Shown: positions 51,200-62,176, counted from the stretch's first letter. The stretch is 64,000 nt of DNA from Lithospermum erythrorhizon (GCA_019722365.1 JADFUC010001233.1:1-64000), one strand, 5' to 3'. Numbers and translations are program-made. The notes: a model not told the origin generated them from the sequence alone.

Positions 51200-52041
51200 A
51201 TTTCGATTAGGGTCGAATTCTATGGTTACGATTCTACCATGTCTTTTTCATTCCGCTGAACCCCATTTTGTTGTTGTTGGGTTGTATTATACTTGATTGC
51301 GTTTACTCGACAAAATTCCATTTTGATACAATAAAAAAATTCAAAAATGAATAGAGAAAAAAGCTTTAAAAAATCAATTAAATTAAATTAAAAAGCTTTA
51401 AAAAATCAATCTTAGAGCATGACCTTAACAAAACAACAATATTTTGAGAAAATAAGAAAACAAGATGTACAATGTTGTTGATACACCGAGAATGGATGTC
51501 TTGATATGGTCAAATCAAGTACTACTGATGAAAGATTGATAGTTATAATGTTTCCACTTTGCAAAAATTCAATTGGTAAGTAGGCAGGTTTCAGTTTTCA
51601 ACAGCTAACAGTGGAGCAAACAACAAAACTTAGCTTAAATGCAAAATGATAATGATGGCCTAAGATGGCTAACAGAGTATATGGGGCAATTATAATTTGT
51701 TCTCATAGTTTAGACTATAAGTTTGATGGTAACCAACAATCTAGCATAAGCCAGCTCAATGATCAAAAATAATATTAAGCGCACTAATGTCAGTATTGCA
51801 ACATTGGCATCAGCTAAGAAGCTTAAAGAAAGAAATGCTCTTATGATTCGAACAATTTCACAAGAACTTGTCGTCATCATAAAAGAACACAAACGAGTTA
51901 TCTCCTAAATCCCGCAAAAAGAACAAAGTACCAGATTTTCAGTCCACGTTGAAAAAGAAAGCCAGTTTAAGCAATCGATAAATTTGTAGAAGGTATCAAT
52001 CAGTAACAACAACTCAAAGCTGACCATTCCCTTACTTGGAT
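51200..52041. other. Intergenic/3' region of CLMP1
   Basis: This region contains the 3' untranslated part of the minus-strand CLMP1 gene in its right portion. No other gene is visible. Confidence 0.5.
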
Positions 52042-54360
52042 TTACTGTTTGTCAATTGCAGCAGCGACAACAACATTTCCGTTCTCAGCCTTTTTCTCTG
52101 ATCCCTCTCCAGCTTCTTCATTCGAACAGTGGTTTTTCAGAACGGTTGAAATGTCTGTTTCAGAAGCTCCCGCAAGTTTAAATCTCTCCATTGCAGTATC
52201 CAGGTTCTCCTTCCAACCAGTCATCCCCAGCTTGCATTCTACTTGAGAGCGCTCAAATAGCATGTTACCCCAGAAGAGATGTATTTGTGATCGCATTACT
52301 GCTGCCTGCTCCGCTAGTTCCTGGGCTGAAGTTTCCCCCAAACCATCAGCAGCAGATGCTTCACTTTCTGAACCACCTGCTTTCTTTCTTCGTCTAAGCA
52401 GTTCATCCTTCTTACTAGCATTTGGGTCCTTCAGCTCATTAGCTCTCTGCTCTTCCAGCTTCTCCCACATCACTGTGGCTGCTTTCATTTTCTCCTCAGC
52501 ACTATCAAAAAGTTGAAGCGTCTCAGTAGGATCCCAAGTTGACAAGTCATCTTTCTTGGCTATAACGAAGGACCAATGGAGCTTTGCCATTTCAAATTGC
52601 TGCTGGCCCAGTGCCAGGAGTCCTTCATAGAAATCTGGCTTAATTTGGAGAGCCTCTTCATACTTCTGCTTGGCCAGAGAGTACTTCTCTTTCACCCAGT
52701 CATAGGCTCCTTGAAGCTGGACAACCATTGATTCTTTTGAAGCAGAATCATCTATTGGAATGCGTTTTCTGGCTGCACACATGTGAACATTTCCCCAGTT
52801 GAAAAAAGCTAGTGCAGCGACTTCCTGAAATTTTAAGGAAGCCTTATCAAAAAGAAGTTGAGCTGCCTCGCTTGTTATAGTCTCCTCAAGAGCTTCAGAA
52901 CACAGCTCCATCCCAAGCTCATGAAGATCAATATGAGCGTCAGGATCAATGCCGACATGTGTCCGGAACAATTGTGCAAACTCAAACAACCAATCATCCA
53001 TCTCCACCTCCTTGCACTCCGGATCTTCAGCCACACCAATTTTCTCTCCGGAGACCTTCTCTATCTTCTCAACCTCAGCATCAGCAGTAACCAAAACAGA
53101 ATCTCCCTGCGAAGAATGTAGCACACTCTCATCTCCTTCAGTGTCCTCCATGTCAGGAGACTTCTCTTCACTCTCCTGAAGCTTCTCTTCATCTTCTTCA
53201 GGGATCGGTGGCTCTTGTTCAGGAGATACCTCAACTATATATAATTTTAGCATCTGAAAGGATTCTTTTGTTTCCTCATCTGGACCCACCTTAACAAGAT
53301 TATCAACAGAAGACTCGGCAAGTCTCAGTTCAGGGGTGCATGTTATAGTCACTAAATCACCATCTGCATCCTTATACTTAATCAGGACAAACTTTGACAT
53401 AGGAAACCGTTTGCTCACAGTATCTCTCAGTACCCTAAAAGTGCATTTCACAGGCATTTGGGAAAGCCTTATGTCATTATCATATGCAAGTTTCAAAGGC
53501 CTCCATTGAATTGGAACCTCCACAGGTTGTTTAACAGTCGCATTTTTCTTCAAAAGAACAGATGGTTCTCTCTGAGTATCCTTTGATTTCAATCCATTTG
53601 AAGGCTTCAAAACAACATTAGATAGACGGGGCTTAGGTTCAGGGACTTTTTCACTGGCCATGGGAACAGGCTTGTCTGCCTTGTTATCACTTGATGTCAC
53701 TGTTGAAGCAGCCTGCTTTTTGGAAACCGGTCGAGCAGGCAAACAAGGTCCAAGCCCCGCAATAGGAGCTCCGAGAGCAGCAGATGCCCCTAGCGCTGCA
53801 GGGGAAGGGCGGCTCTGGAGGTCCTGTTGCGCCTCCTGGCGCGGCCCAAGCACTGATCTTAATCGCCCAGCAATATCCAAGGCATCCCGATGATTCGGTT
53901 CAGCACTCAACAACACCTGCACATCCTGCAACGCCATATCATACTTCCCTATCACCTCAAAGGCACGAGCCCTCCTCAACAAGGCCCGGACAAATCCAGG
54001 CTGAACCTGAAGTGCTAAACTACACTCGGCAATGACAGTCTCGTAATTTATAGGCTTCATTTGCATCAAACAAGCTGCCTTATTGCTATGAAACACAGCT
54101 CGATCGGGATGCACTTTGATAAGTTTCAAACCATTCTCGTACTGCTCAAGTGCACCCACATAATCCTTAGCCTGAAACAACTTATTACCTTCTTCCTTAA
54201 ACTCATGTGCCTTTTTCAACAAAATTGGTGAGTCCAAATTGGAAACATTCACACCCTTACTAACACCATTAATACCATTATTATTATTATTATCAGAATT
54301 TGCCACTTTATTATTTTGGTTAACTCCACTTTTCTTCTTTCTCCCACCTGATTTTCCCAT
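52042..54360 (-). CDS. CLMP1: CLMP1/PHOX-type TPR and PB1 domain protein
   Basis: A single uninterrupted frame encodes 772 residues from ATG. The start MGKSGGRKKKSG matches Arabidopsis CLMP1 (CLUMPED CHLOROPLASTS 1, a PHOX protein of ~750 residues). Three tetratricopeptide repeats cover about residues 50-165. A PB1 domain spans about 288-380, with a basic residue at K290 and an OPCA-type acidic motif YKDADGDLVTI at 329-339. A glutamate-rich linker follows (about 383-445), then a second helical TPR-like region (about 455-630) and a low-complexity tail. Known family role: CLMP1 is needed for late chloroplast separation and positioning; related PHOX proteins act as TPR cochaperones. The closest alternative is another PHOX member, but the start favours CLMP1. 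Confidence 0.88.
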   Translation of the reverse strand: MGKSGGRKKKSGVNQNNKVANSDNNNNNGINGVSKGVNVSNLDSPILLKKAHEFKEEGNKLFQAKDYVGALEQYENGLKLIKVHPDRAVFHSNKAACLMQMKPINYETVIAECSLALQVQPGFVRALLRRARAFEVIGKYDMALQDVQVLLSAEPNHRDALDIAGRLRSVLGPRQEAQQDLQSRPSPAALGASAALGAPIAGLGPCLPARPVSKKQAASTVTSSDNKADKPVPMASEKVPEPKPRLSNVVLKPSNGLKSKDTQREPSVLLKKNATVKQPVEVPIQWRPLKLAYDNDIRLSQMPVKCTFRVLRDTVSKRFPMSKFVLIKYKDADGDLVTITCTPELRLAESSVDNLVKVGPDEETKESFQMLKLYIVEVSPEQEPPIPEEDEEKLQESEEKSPDMEDTEGDESVLHSSQGDSVLVTADAEVEKIEKVSGEKIGVAEDPECKEVEMDDWLFEFAQLFRTHVGIDPDAHIDLHELGMELCSEALEETITSEAAQLLFDKASLKFQEVAALAFFNWGNVHMCAARKRIPIDDSASKESMVVQLQGAYDWVKEKYSLAKQKYEEALQIKPDFYEGLLALGQQQFEMAKLHWSFVIAKKDDLSTWDPTETLQLFDSAEEKMKAATVMWEKLEEQRANELKDPNASKKDELLRRRKKAGGSESEASAADGLGETSAQELAEQAAVMRSQIHLFWGNMLFERSQVECKLGMTGWKENLDTAMERFKLAGASETDISTVLKNHCSNEEAGEGSEKKAENGNVVVAAAIDKQ

Positions 54361-54389
54361 AATTACTACTAATATATTTTTCTTCTCAC

Positions 54390-54617
54390 ACCCTCTTACA
54401 AATTATAACTAAATTACACTAAAATAACTCAAAAACAAAAAAAAAAAAGAATGTTGGGTCTCTGAATTTTGACTTAAAAATCCAATCTTTATGGTAAAAA
54501 ATCAAATTTTTATTATAAAAATCCAATCTTTATGATAAAAAATCAAATTTTTATTATAAAAATTCAATCTTTATAATAAAATTGAGATAAAAATGAATAA
54601 AGGAAAAAGGGTAACTT
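54390..54617 (-). other. Probable 5'-UTR intron of CLMP1
   Basis: On the minus strand a strong donor CATTT|GTAAGT lies near 54,613-54,617. A T-rich tract followed by TTTTAG and ATTTAG acceptor candidates lies just before the ATG (54,390-54,420). Together they suggest that the leader is spliced. The exact acceptor is uncertain, and no transcript evidence is available. Confidence 0.45.
54477..54583. repeat. ~41 bp tandem repeat in the CLMP1 leader
   Basis: About 2.5 copies of a unit containing AATCCAATCTTTATG then AAATCAAATTTTTATTATA follow one another. They lie inside the proposed leader intron. Confidence 0.75.
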
Positions 54618-54717
54618 ACAAATGGAAAATTGATGAGCTGAGAAGGTGGATTGAAGCAAAGAGATGGGTTTTGTTTATGTGAAAGATAGGGGTTTTGGAA
54701 AAGGGGCTAGAGTTTTG

Positions 54718-54762
54718 AAACCCTAGAAATAGTGGATTTATATTGCAAATTGGATTTATATG
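54718..54762 (-). promoter_or_regulatory. CLMP1 promoter: TATA candidates and telo-box-like motif
   Basis: The minus strand has TATAAATCC at about 54,752-54,760 and again near 54,733-54,741. AAACCCTAG lies on the plus strand at 54,718-54,726, a telo-box-like word often found near plant transcription starts. Choice of TATA box is uncertain. Confidence 0.4.
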
Positions 54763-54836
54763 GAAATCAATTGAATATACTTTGTTGGACTAGAGTTGCT
54801 ATATCCCCACCCAAATATTGTTTTCAAGTATGAAAT

Positions 54837-54994
54837 TACTATTCCCTCCCCAACAAAATATTAGGGATGGTTTTCTTTTTGGGAGAGAAAATTGTGAAAG
54901 AGAAATTTGAAAACAAAATACAAACTTGAATTTGTCTTAAAATTTGTGAAAAATTAAAACTATGAGTATTAAACAATTTCGGATGGAAGGAGTA
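54837..54994. mobile_element. Stowaway-like MITE upstream of CLMP1
   Basis: Left end TACTATTCCCTCCCC and right end GGATGGAAGGAGTA are inverted, and the ~160 bp body is AT-rich and non-coding. It lies about 75 bp upstream of the distal TATA candidate. Confidence 0.6.
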
Positions 54995-55779
54995 TTTTAT
55001 CTCGGGTACATAGCCGGGAAGATCACTCACTCATGTTTTAAAAAAAAAATATTGATTCTATCAGTCTAGTTGGAGAACATACTATTTGGATTTTTTAATG
55101 TTGTTCCGAAATAGAATGTTCTCAAACTAGAGTAATCAAATGGATATTGTTTTTGAAACATAAGTGTTACTCGTATTTCAAGTCATTTGTCATTTTATTT
55201 TGGGCAAAAGGTCTTGGCGTCCATTAATTTATTGTCAATAATCGTTTTTGCCCACTCTATAATTGGCATGTCCATTTCCACCCATTACAAGCCCTTAATC
55301 ACATAATTAGACCCATTCCGACCGTTGGCCCGCTAAAGTTGACCGTTAACTCATTCTATTGGGGTATTGTAGTAATTATTTTTCAATAATACATCCTTAG
55401 TTGTAATTCGAAATATGTTGAGGCAAATTTATCAATAATAAAACTTATTCCCAAATAAATAATATATGAGGATATTTTAAAACAAATTAATACTTGTATT
55501 TGGTTGTTTTAAAATATCCTCATATGATTGTTTTATTGTAGTTCGGAATAAATAATATAGTAATATTCTTTCAATCAAATACAATTATTTGGTCTAGAGG
55601 GTACTTCATGTTAAGGTTTCGCTTGAATTGATTGAAGCTCTTCTTGCCCATTTATTAAATAGTCTTCTCTACATGGTCCATTATTATTCAGTTGCAAACA
55701 ACGTTTCAATTATTTGATCTGCACGACTAGATACATATTGATCTCAAGGATCGATTAAATCGTTGTGCTATGATGTACT
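54995..55779. other. AT-rich intergenic DNA
   Basis: No recognisable gene or repeat family. AAAATATCCTCATAT at about 55,507-55,521 is complementary to ATATGAGGATATTTT at about 55,465-55,479, giving a small inverted repeat. Confidence 0.45.
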
Positions 55780-56390
55780 CACTGCGTAGGAGGTTGGACA
55801 CTTTGTTCATGTGGTGAGGCTAACATTTAGTACATGAAACATTAAATGCAAAATAAACAAATACGAAGCCCAAGATCGAATAAATGTAATAATAGCATTA
55901 TTACAGGAAAACATATACAATCTGATTCCTTGCGTATGGATACGAGGTACTTCTGGCAGGTAGGAAATGATGAACTTCGATCTCCCAAATTCTCCAGGTT
56001 GAATCGCCTTGACACCTTAAAGTGAAATGCCTTGGAGTTAGTCAGCGCGAGGCGGTTGAATCACTTGCTTGATTGGACTTGCCTAAAGAATCTAAGAGCA
56101 ATTGGACAGGAATTTGAGTCAAAACTTTGACTCAAAAATGATGAAGATGGAGGGCGGCCAAATGTATTTTGGTTTTCGGTCGAATAGCTTGACTTCGTTT
56201 GATAAATAGTTAACTTTCGTTAAGTAGTTAATAGCTTCTTTACTAAGCGAATAAGTAACTTAACAAGTTACTAATAAGGTTCCCTTGTTAAACCGTAAAT
56301 TGAAATAATTTAATTGATTAGAGCGAAATATGAGAAATGAATTAATTGTTTGATAGTATGATATCAGATCTACTAACATAATCAATAATT
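55780..56390. repeat. Copia LTR fragment related to the element at 7.9-16.6 kb
   Basis: GTTAGTCAGCGCGAGGCGGTTGAATCA (anchor near 56,038-56,064) matches GTTAGTCAGCGCGGGAGGGTTGAATCA in the copia 5' LTR. The following TTCGTTAAG, AAGTTACTAATAAGG and TTTAATTGATTA words occur in the same order in both. No internal coding part adjoins it, so it is a solo LTR or a fragment of a related family. Limits are approximate. Confidence 0.55.
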
Positions 56391-56396
56391 GGCATA

Positions 56397-56640
56397 ATGC
56401 TCGGGGACATAGCTCAAGCGGTAAAGAGAAGTTTGAGTGCTAAGTACGACATCTTGCTTCTCATGCGGGGTGTGGATTCAAGTCATGTCGGTGACGGAAT
56501 CTCGTATTAGAAGTGGTTTAATTTAAAGGGAAGCTCAAGTCTCACGATCGAGTTAGAGTCATATCCCTTGATTCTTTTTACGTGTAGTTGAAGACATGAA
56601 TAACATAGAACCATAGGTTAAAATTTCAACCTTTTTTTAA
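56397..56640 (+). mobile_element. tRNA-derived SINE
   Basis: TAGCTCAAGCGG (56,410-56,421) fits an A box and GGATTCAAGTC (56,474-56,484) fits a B box. The body continues for about 150 bp and ends in a T run at 56,632-56,638. The wide box spacing suggests descent from a tRNA with a long variable arm. Confidence 0.6.
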
Positions 56641-57074
56641 TAATTGACATAATCTCTATTGTAACTAACTAATGATTGTAATTCATAAACTTAGAATAAT
56701 TACATGAATCGCAATAATATTAAATCATTCTAATATCTCTAATAATATGTCGTCGTGTAAAACTTTAGTGGTAAGAAGCTAGAGTGTTAAGTAAGTACCA
56801 TCACTCTTTCCGTATCATCCTCTTTATTCCGTGATGAACTTCTTCGTAATATTGAGAATAATAGCTTGACATTAGGATAGCGGTACCCTTGCTTTTTAAT
56901 ATTTCAAATAATATCTACGATACGGAGCATTTAATTATACCCTGTAATACTGAAATATAAAAATCAAATACGTTAAAAAAGTTGCTCGTCGGATCACGGA
57001 CTTAATTGAGTGTCATAGTTGTCGATAGATGGAAGCACTTGTGAATATACCGACTTCATGTCTGGTCAAATATA
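56641..57074. other. AT-rich intergenic DNA between SINE and MITE
   Basis: No recognisable feature. Confidence 0.45.
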
Positions 57075-57300
57075 TACTACCTCCAATTTAAATTATATGA
57101 CGTTTTTCGTTTTTATTCGATTTGATTATCGATTCTTGTTGTGCTTTATTTTAAAAATGGAAAATTGTTATCAATAAATTTTTCTTTAAATATATTTCAT
57201 AAAAGTTAATTTTTATAATTTTAAATGGTAATTCATTAGTTTGATAGTTAAAAATAAATACGGAAAACAAAAAGTATTACTCCGTATGTTTTGAATTGGA
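57075..57300. mobile_element. Stowaway-like MITE, copy 2
   Basis: The left end TACTACCTCCAATTTAAA and the interior (TATCAATAAATTTTTCTTTA and flanks) match the MITE at 6,741-6,952. The right end TTTTGAATTGGAG is shorter than in copy 1, and the LINE coding remnant begins at once, so the end may have been lost at that junction. Confidence 0.65.
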
Positions 57301-58444
57301 GCTCAATGCTAAAAGCTTTTCAAATATTAGCTCAAGAGTAGTGGAGAAGAGGATTGAGCTGGAAGAAGTTAATGGCAAAATCTTGGCTGGCAGTCTTGAC
57401 CCTCAGTTGCTTTTGCAGGCTGCAAATGTTGAAATGGATTACAAGAGATTAAGTGAGACTGAATTACAATTTTATCAGAATAAGTCTAGGATTCTGTGGT
57501 ATAAAGAAGGCGATGCTAGTACCACCTACTTTCATAAGAGTATGAGAATGCATCAAGGCCAAAATAGAATCACCACCATGAAAAATGATGAGGGGCTTCT
57601 GGTTGAAGAGTATGATAAAGTGAAGGATATAATAGTAGAATTCTACAAGAACTTGTTCTCACCTCCTGAAGATAGCCCTCATATTGAGGCTGAAATTGAG
57701 AAGTTAAATGTGAAAAGAATTTATGAAGTTGATGCTCTGATTATTAACAATTCAGTCACTGTTAAAGAAATTGAAAATACAATGATGAGTATGAAAAGAG
57801 GAAAGGCTCCAGGTCCTGATGGCTTCACAACTGAGATTTACAAAGACTCATGGCAAATTACCAAGGACACTGTTGTTGAAGCTGTACAAACTTTCTTTGC
57901 TACTTGTCAAATGCCTCGACATATGAACAACACTATAATTTTCTTAATTCCAAAAGTTCCAAATCCTCAGAACATGAAAGAGTATAGGCCAATTTCTTGT
58001 TATAACACAGTGTATAAGTGTATCACTACAATTCTTGCTAACAGGCTGAAGCATACTCTACATAATGTTATTGCCCTGCAGCAGACTGCTGATGTATCAG
58101 GAGAAGTTTCTATGATGGTATATTACTGATGCAGGAACTGGTATGTGGTTATCATAAGGGTGTTGGAAGGCCTAGGTGTGCTCTCAAAATTGACATAATG
58201 AAGGCTTATGAGTTATGACACAATTTTATTGGCTATCCGAAATGGGCTAATCTTTGAAGGGGTTGAGGTGAATTCTGGCCAAGTTGCAGTTAAATGTGTC
58301 AATGCCATTCGTAGTTGAGTCAATAGTTGGAGGGGTGTGAATATAAATAAGAACAATTGGAGTCTTTGTGTAGATTGGGAATTTTGTTTGACTATCTTTG
58401 ATAAGTGATAGCTTATACATGTAAATTTCTTTATAAAAAAAAAA
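57301..58444 (+). pseudogene. Internally deleted L1-type LINE (ORF2 remnant with poly(A))
   Basis: An open frame of about 275 codons carries the linker and start of a plant L1 reverse transcriptase: SRILWYKEGDASTTYFHKS, then KRGKAPGPDGF and VPNPQNMKEYRPISCYN. A frameshift near 58,125 leads to RCALKIDIMKAYE (to ~58,211). The sequence then jumps to an ORF2 C-terminal tail (LLAIRNGLIFEG, then SLCVDWEF) and a run of A at 58,435-58,444. The catalytic YADD block and everything between are missing. No valid ATG starts the frame: it opens with TTG next to the MITE. It cannot encode an active enzyme. Confidence 0.85.
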
Positions 58445-58490
58445 TATTTTGAATTGAAGGAAATATTAATCATCATTCTAACAAACAAAA

Positions 58491-58521
58491 ACGTGGAAAA
58501 TTAGCATGTGTCCAAACACGT
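58491..58521 (+). promoter_or_regulatory. Cluster of MYC/bZIP-type boxes upstream of OPCL1
   Basis: ACGTGG (58,491-58,496), CATGTG (58,505-58,510) and CACGT (58,517-58,521) lie within 31 bp, about 190-220 bp before the start codon. MYC2 and bZIP factors bind ACGT and CANNTG cores and control jasmonate genes in Arabidopsis. Use here is inferred from sequence only. Confidence 0.4.
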
Positions 58522-58708
58522 AATTCAAAGTCCAAGTGGACACTCTAATCTGGGGTCCCCACTCATGATTTAATACTATGCTTCATTCATATTTTTGTAT
58601 TTGAAATCCACACATTTAGACATTAATTACACCATAAGCCTCCAAAACCACACAACAAATACACTACAAAATAATAAAACACCCCTCCAAACATCCATCA
58701 CCATTCCA

Positions 58709-61255
58709 ATGGCTCAATCCAAACCCCATTCAACCATTTTTGATCCAAGAAGTGGCTTCTGCAAATCCAACTCCACCTTCTATAGCAAACGTCACCCCAT
58801 CCCCCTCCCCTCCAACGACGCGGTCGACGTAACCACCTTCATCTCTTCCCGCGCACATCACGGAAAAGTCGCGTTCATCGACGCCTCCACCGGCCAACGC
58901 CTCACGTTCCCCGACTTATGGCGATACGTCGAGTCAGTTGCCACGTGTCTTTCTAACATGGGCATAAAAAAGGGACATGTGATATTATTACTATCTCCAA
59001 ATTCCATTTTATTCCCTATAGTATGTCTAGCTGTTATGTCCCTTGGCGCCATAATAACTACCACCAACCCACTTAATACTGCCAATGAAATAGTTAAACA
59101 AGTTAATGATTCTAAGCCGGTTTTGGCTTTTACAACTCCTCAACTAGTTTCGAAACTAGTCACTTGCAACCTCCCGATTGTATTGATCCATGAAACTGCT
59201 CAAATTGTCCATGATGAACAAGTTCCATCAAGAATTAAAGTTGTGAACACGTTACAAGAAATGATGAAACATGAGCCGAGCCAAACCCGAGTCAAAGAAC
59301 GAGTCATGCAGGACGATACTGCCACACTGCTTTACTCATCAGGTATTACTAGTGGTGGAACTGGGGGGAAGCGCATGATACAGTTGCCTCCCTAATTATT
59401 AAAATAGTAATTGTTACTATTGAAGAAGTTTTAATATATAGTACGGAGTAGTTTTTTAATATTTTTACAATTTTAAAAAATTAATGAGTTCGTCCATATA
59501 TAAAAATTATGGTTCTGCTAATGTGACAGGCACAACAGGGCCAAGCAAAGGCGTTGTATCGTCGCACAAGAATTTGCTAGCGATGGTACAAACAATAGTT
59601 GGAAGGTTCAAATTAAACGATGTTTCCGAGCAGAGTACTTTCATCTGTACTGTGCCCATGTTCCATATCTACGGCTTAGCCGCGTTCGCCATGGGGATGT
59701 TAGCCTCAGGATCAACGGTTGTGGTTTTGACCAAATTCGAAATGAATGAAATGTTGATGGCGATACAAAAGTACTCCGCAGATTATTTACCTTTAGTGCC
59801 ACCAATTCTTGTGGCACTGGTAAATAACGCGGAGGCGATTAAACAAAAGTATGATCTATCAAGCCTAAAGAATGTATTAAGTGGGGGTGCACCCTTGAGT
59901 AAGGAGGTGATTGAGGGGTTTGTGGAGAAGTATCCTAATATGATGATATTACAAGGGTATTATTAGAATAATATATTTTTACATTAATGTTGACCACTTA
60001 TATTGTATAGGACATTAATTTTGATATTTTTTAATAGGTATGGGTTGACTGAGTCAACGGGGATTGGGGCGTCCACCGACACGTTGGAGGAGAGCCGGAG
60101 GTACGGCACGGCGGGGATGTTATCTCCGAGCATGGAGGCGAAGATTGTCGAGCCGGAGAGTGGGAGACCGGTGGGGGTGAATGATACTGGTGAGCTTTGG
60201 CTTAAAGGACCTACCATTATGAAAGGTGAGAATACTTGTGCATGATTGAATTTTTAATGGTGGACACATGTTGATTGGTTTTTTAATGGTGCGATTGATC
60301 TTTTATTGCTATCTTTATCATGGGTGGAGCCAAATATAATGGAGTCCATATATGTGTTTTTTGGTGGGGAATGGACTCCATGTATTATCATTATCTTGAT
60401 AAGTCACTAAGTTTTTAGTAATTTATTTACTCTTTCATTTATAATTTGAATAATTCTCATCTGGGAGTGAATATCTAAATCAATATGTTTAATGTACAAT
60501 GCAAATGCAGGTTACTTCAGCAATGAAGAAGCGACAGCATCAACTCTAAGCTCAGACGGATGGTTAAAGACCGGTGATCTTTGCTACATTGACGAGGATG
60601 GATTTATTTTTGTGGTTGATAGGTTAAAGGAGCTTATCAAATACAAGGGCTACCAGGTTAGCAGTAGAATTAATGATTTATTCCCTCCATCCCTAAAAGG
60701 TCGTCTAATTTGTTTTGGATCAAGTAGAGTTTTTTCTTTAAGAGCTAAAGGATCAATGTTTCAAACTTTTAGGTGCCCCCTGCAGAACTGGAAGCGCTAT
60801 TATTAACCCACCCGGAGGTTTCTGATGCTGCTGTTATACCGTGAGTTCTGCCTTCCATCGACATATATTCAATTAAATGCAGTCAATACTAGTTAGAAAC
60901 TTGGCACAGTTCTTGAATTTAGCTGTTTGAGCATTGGAATTTGCTGTCTTCCAGGTTTCCAGATAAGGACGTCGGACAATTTCCCATGGCTTATGTAGTC
61001 AGGAAAACAAGTACTCTATCAGATAGTGCTATCATGGAGTTTGTTGCTAAACAGGTGAAATAATCTCTTTTGTTACGTGTTTTCATCGTCGGCATCTTGA
61101 AGACTATCTTGCTGTAGTTGCTAACTGTGAACTATATGTAGGTGGCTCCTTATAAGAGAATCCGGAGAGTGGCATTTGTAGATTCCATCCCCAAGAATCC
61201 TTCAGGCAAGATTCTTAGGAAAGATCTTATAAAACTTGCAACATCCAAGCTATAG
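58709..61255 (+). CDS. OPCL1: Peroxisomal OPC-8:0 CoA ligase-like (4-coumarate-CoA ligase-like)
   Basis: Seven exons (58709-59342, 59530-59956, 60038-60225, 60511-60656, 60773-60840, 60955-61054, 61142-61255) give 558 residues with all phases correct and GT-AG introns. The enzyme belongs to the ANL adenylate-forming superfamily. The AMP-binding loop [10 protein letters not shown] (about residues 209-218) spans the first intron. YGLTEST lies at about 355-361, GWLKTGD at 433-439, and the catalytic lysine of PSGK at about 544. The C-terminus is SKL, a type 1 peroxisomal signal. Arabidopsis OPCL1 (4CLL5) activates OPC-8:0 for beta-oxidation in jasmonate synthesis, and the N-terminal block ([19 protein letters not shown]) closely resembles it. 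Other peroxisomal 4CL-like enzymes are the main alternative. Confidence 0.92.
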
Positions 61256-61380
61256 AGGATTATATCATATGTAGTCTACATCTTTGCTTCTTGTATGCCC
61301 TCTGCTTTTGTGAGCCAATGTAGATTTACACATGGAGATAATTGGTTCACATTAAATTGATAGCCAAAAGCAATTGATCC

Positions 61381-61386
61381 AATAAA
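61381..61386 (+). terminator. Polyadenylation signal of OPCL1
   Basis: AATAAA lies 126 bp after the stop codon, in a suitable T/A-rich context for 3' end formation. Confidence 0.5.
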
Positions 61387-62176
61387 CTTGTGATTTGTGG
61401 ATAAGAACTTTGTTGTTTGGAAGTGTGTCAGTTTAAAAATCATTCAGGTTCTATCACCATTTATACAAATGTCCCAAATTGGTTGTTCCATCTCTTTTCA
61501 TTAAACGTTTTTTTTTGCCTCCAAAATCTAATACCATGTCCTTCTCCATATGAAACCCTATTTCATCCAAAACCAATAATTTGTTCCATATCATGTCACC
61601 ATGGCAGCACCACCCTTCTTCTCGAGGAATTTATGGCAGAACCACCGGCTTGAGTGTCCTATAAAATATGAAGGTATTCGGCATGCCTCGTATTTATATA
61701 CACCCAGCTACATAAGCTGAAGCAACCAGCAGTACACCATTTATTAGAAGACGACATAAGAGTTGTTTTATGCACCAGTTTTGATTAAGAGGCTTTTAAG
61801 CCAACAGCCTACAGTTCAACCTCTAGTTCATTTCTGAAGAGGCGATAAACCATTCAGTTAACGTAAGGAAAAAATAAGCTAGCACGCTCGTAGAAGAATA
61901 ATGGGGATAGCAGGACTATAATAAGAATAAGACATCAACAACCGGGAAGAAAGATGGAATGAATGCATGGGAGCGCATATTCTAGTAGCGACGAATGGTT
62001 GTAGCACAACCGATATGGCATCCCACTCAGAAACTTAAAACATTAATACACGAACTACGACACATTATTGGGCGAGGCAAGTACATTCATTACACTACTA
62101 TCAGGTTGCCATGGAGTGCCAATTACTTGTGTCAAGAAGATAATTTAAAGATGACCAAAAAAACAAAGGTCAAGAT
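61387..62176. other. Intergenic region between OPCL1 and the minus-strand exon
   Basis: The two genes would converge here. No further coding segment is visible. Confidence 0.45.

Noticed and set aside
53784..54035. Plus-strand open frames across CLMP1
   Set aside because: They overlap the strongly conserved minus-strand CLMP1 coding region in another frame.
58213..58488. 91-codon minus-strand open frame
   Set aside because: Antisense shadow of the LINE 3' end and its poly(A).
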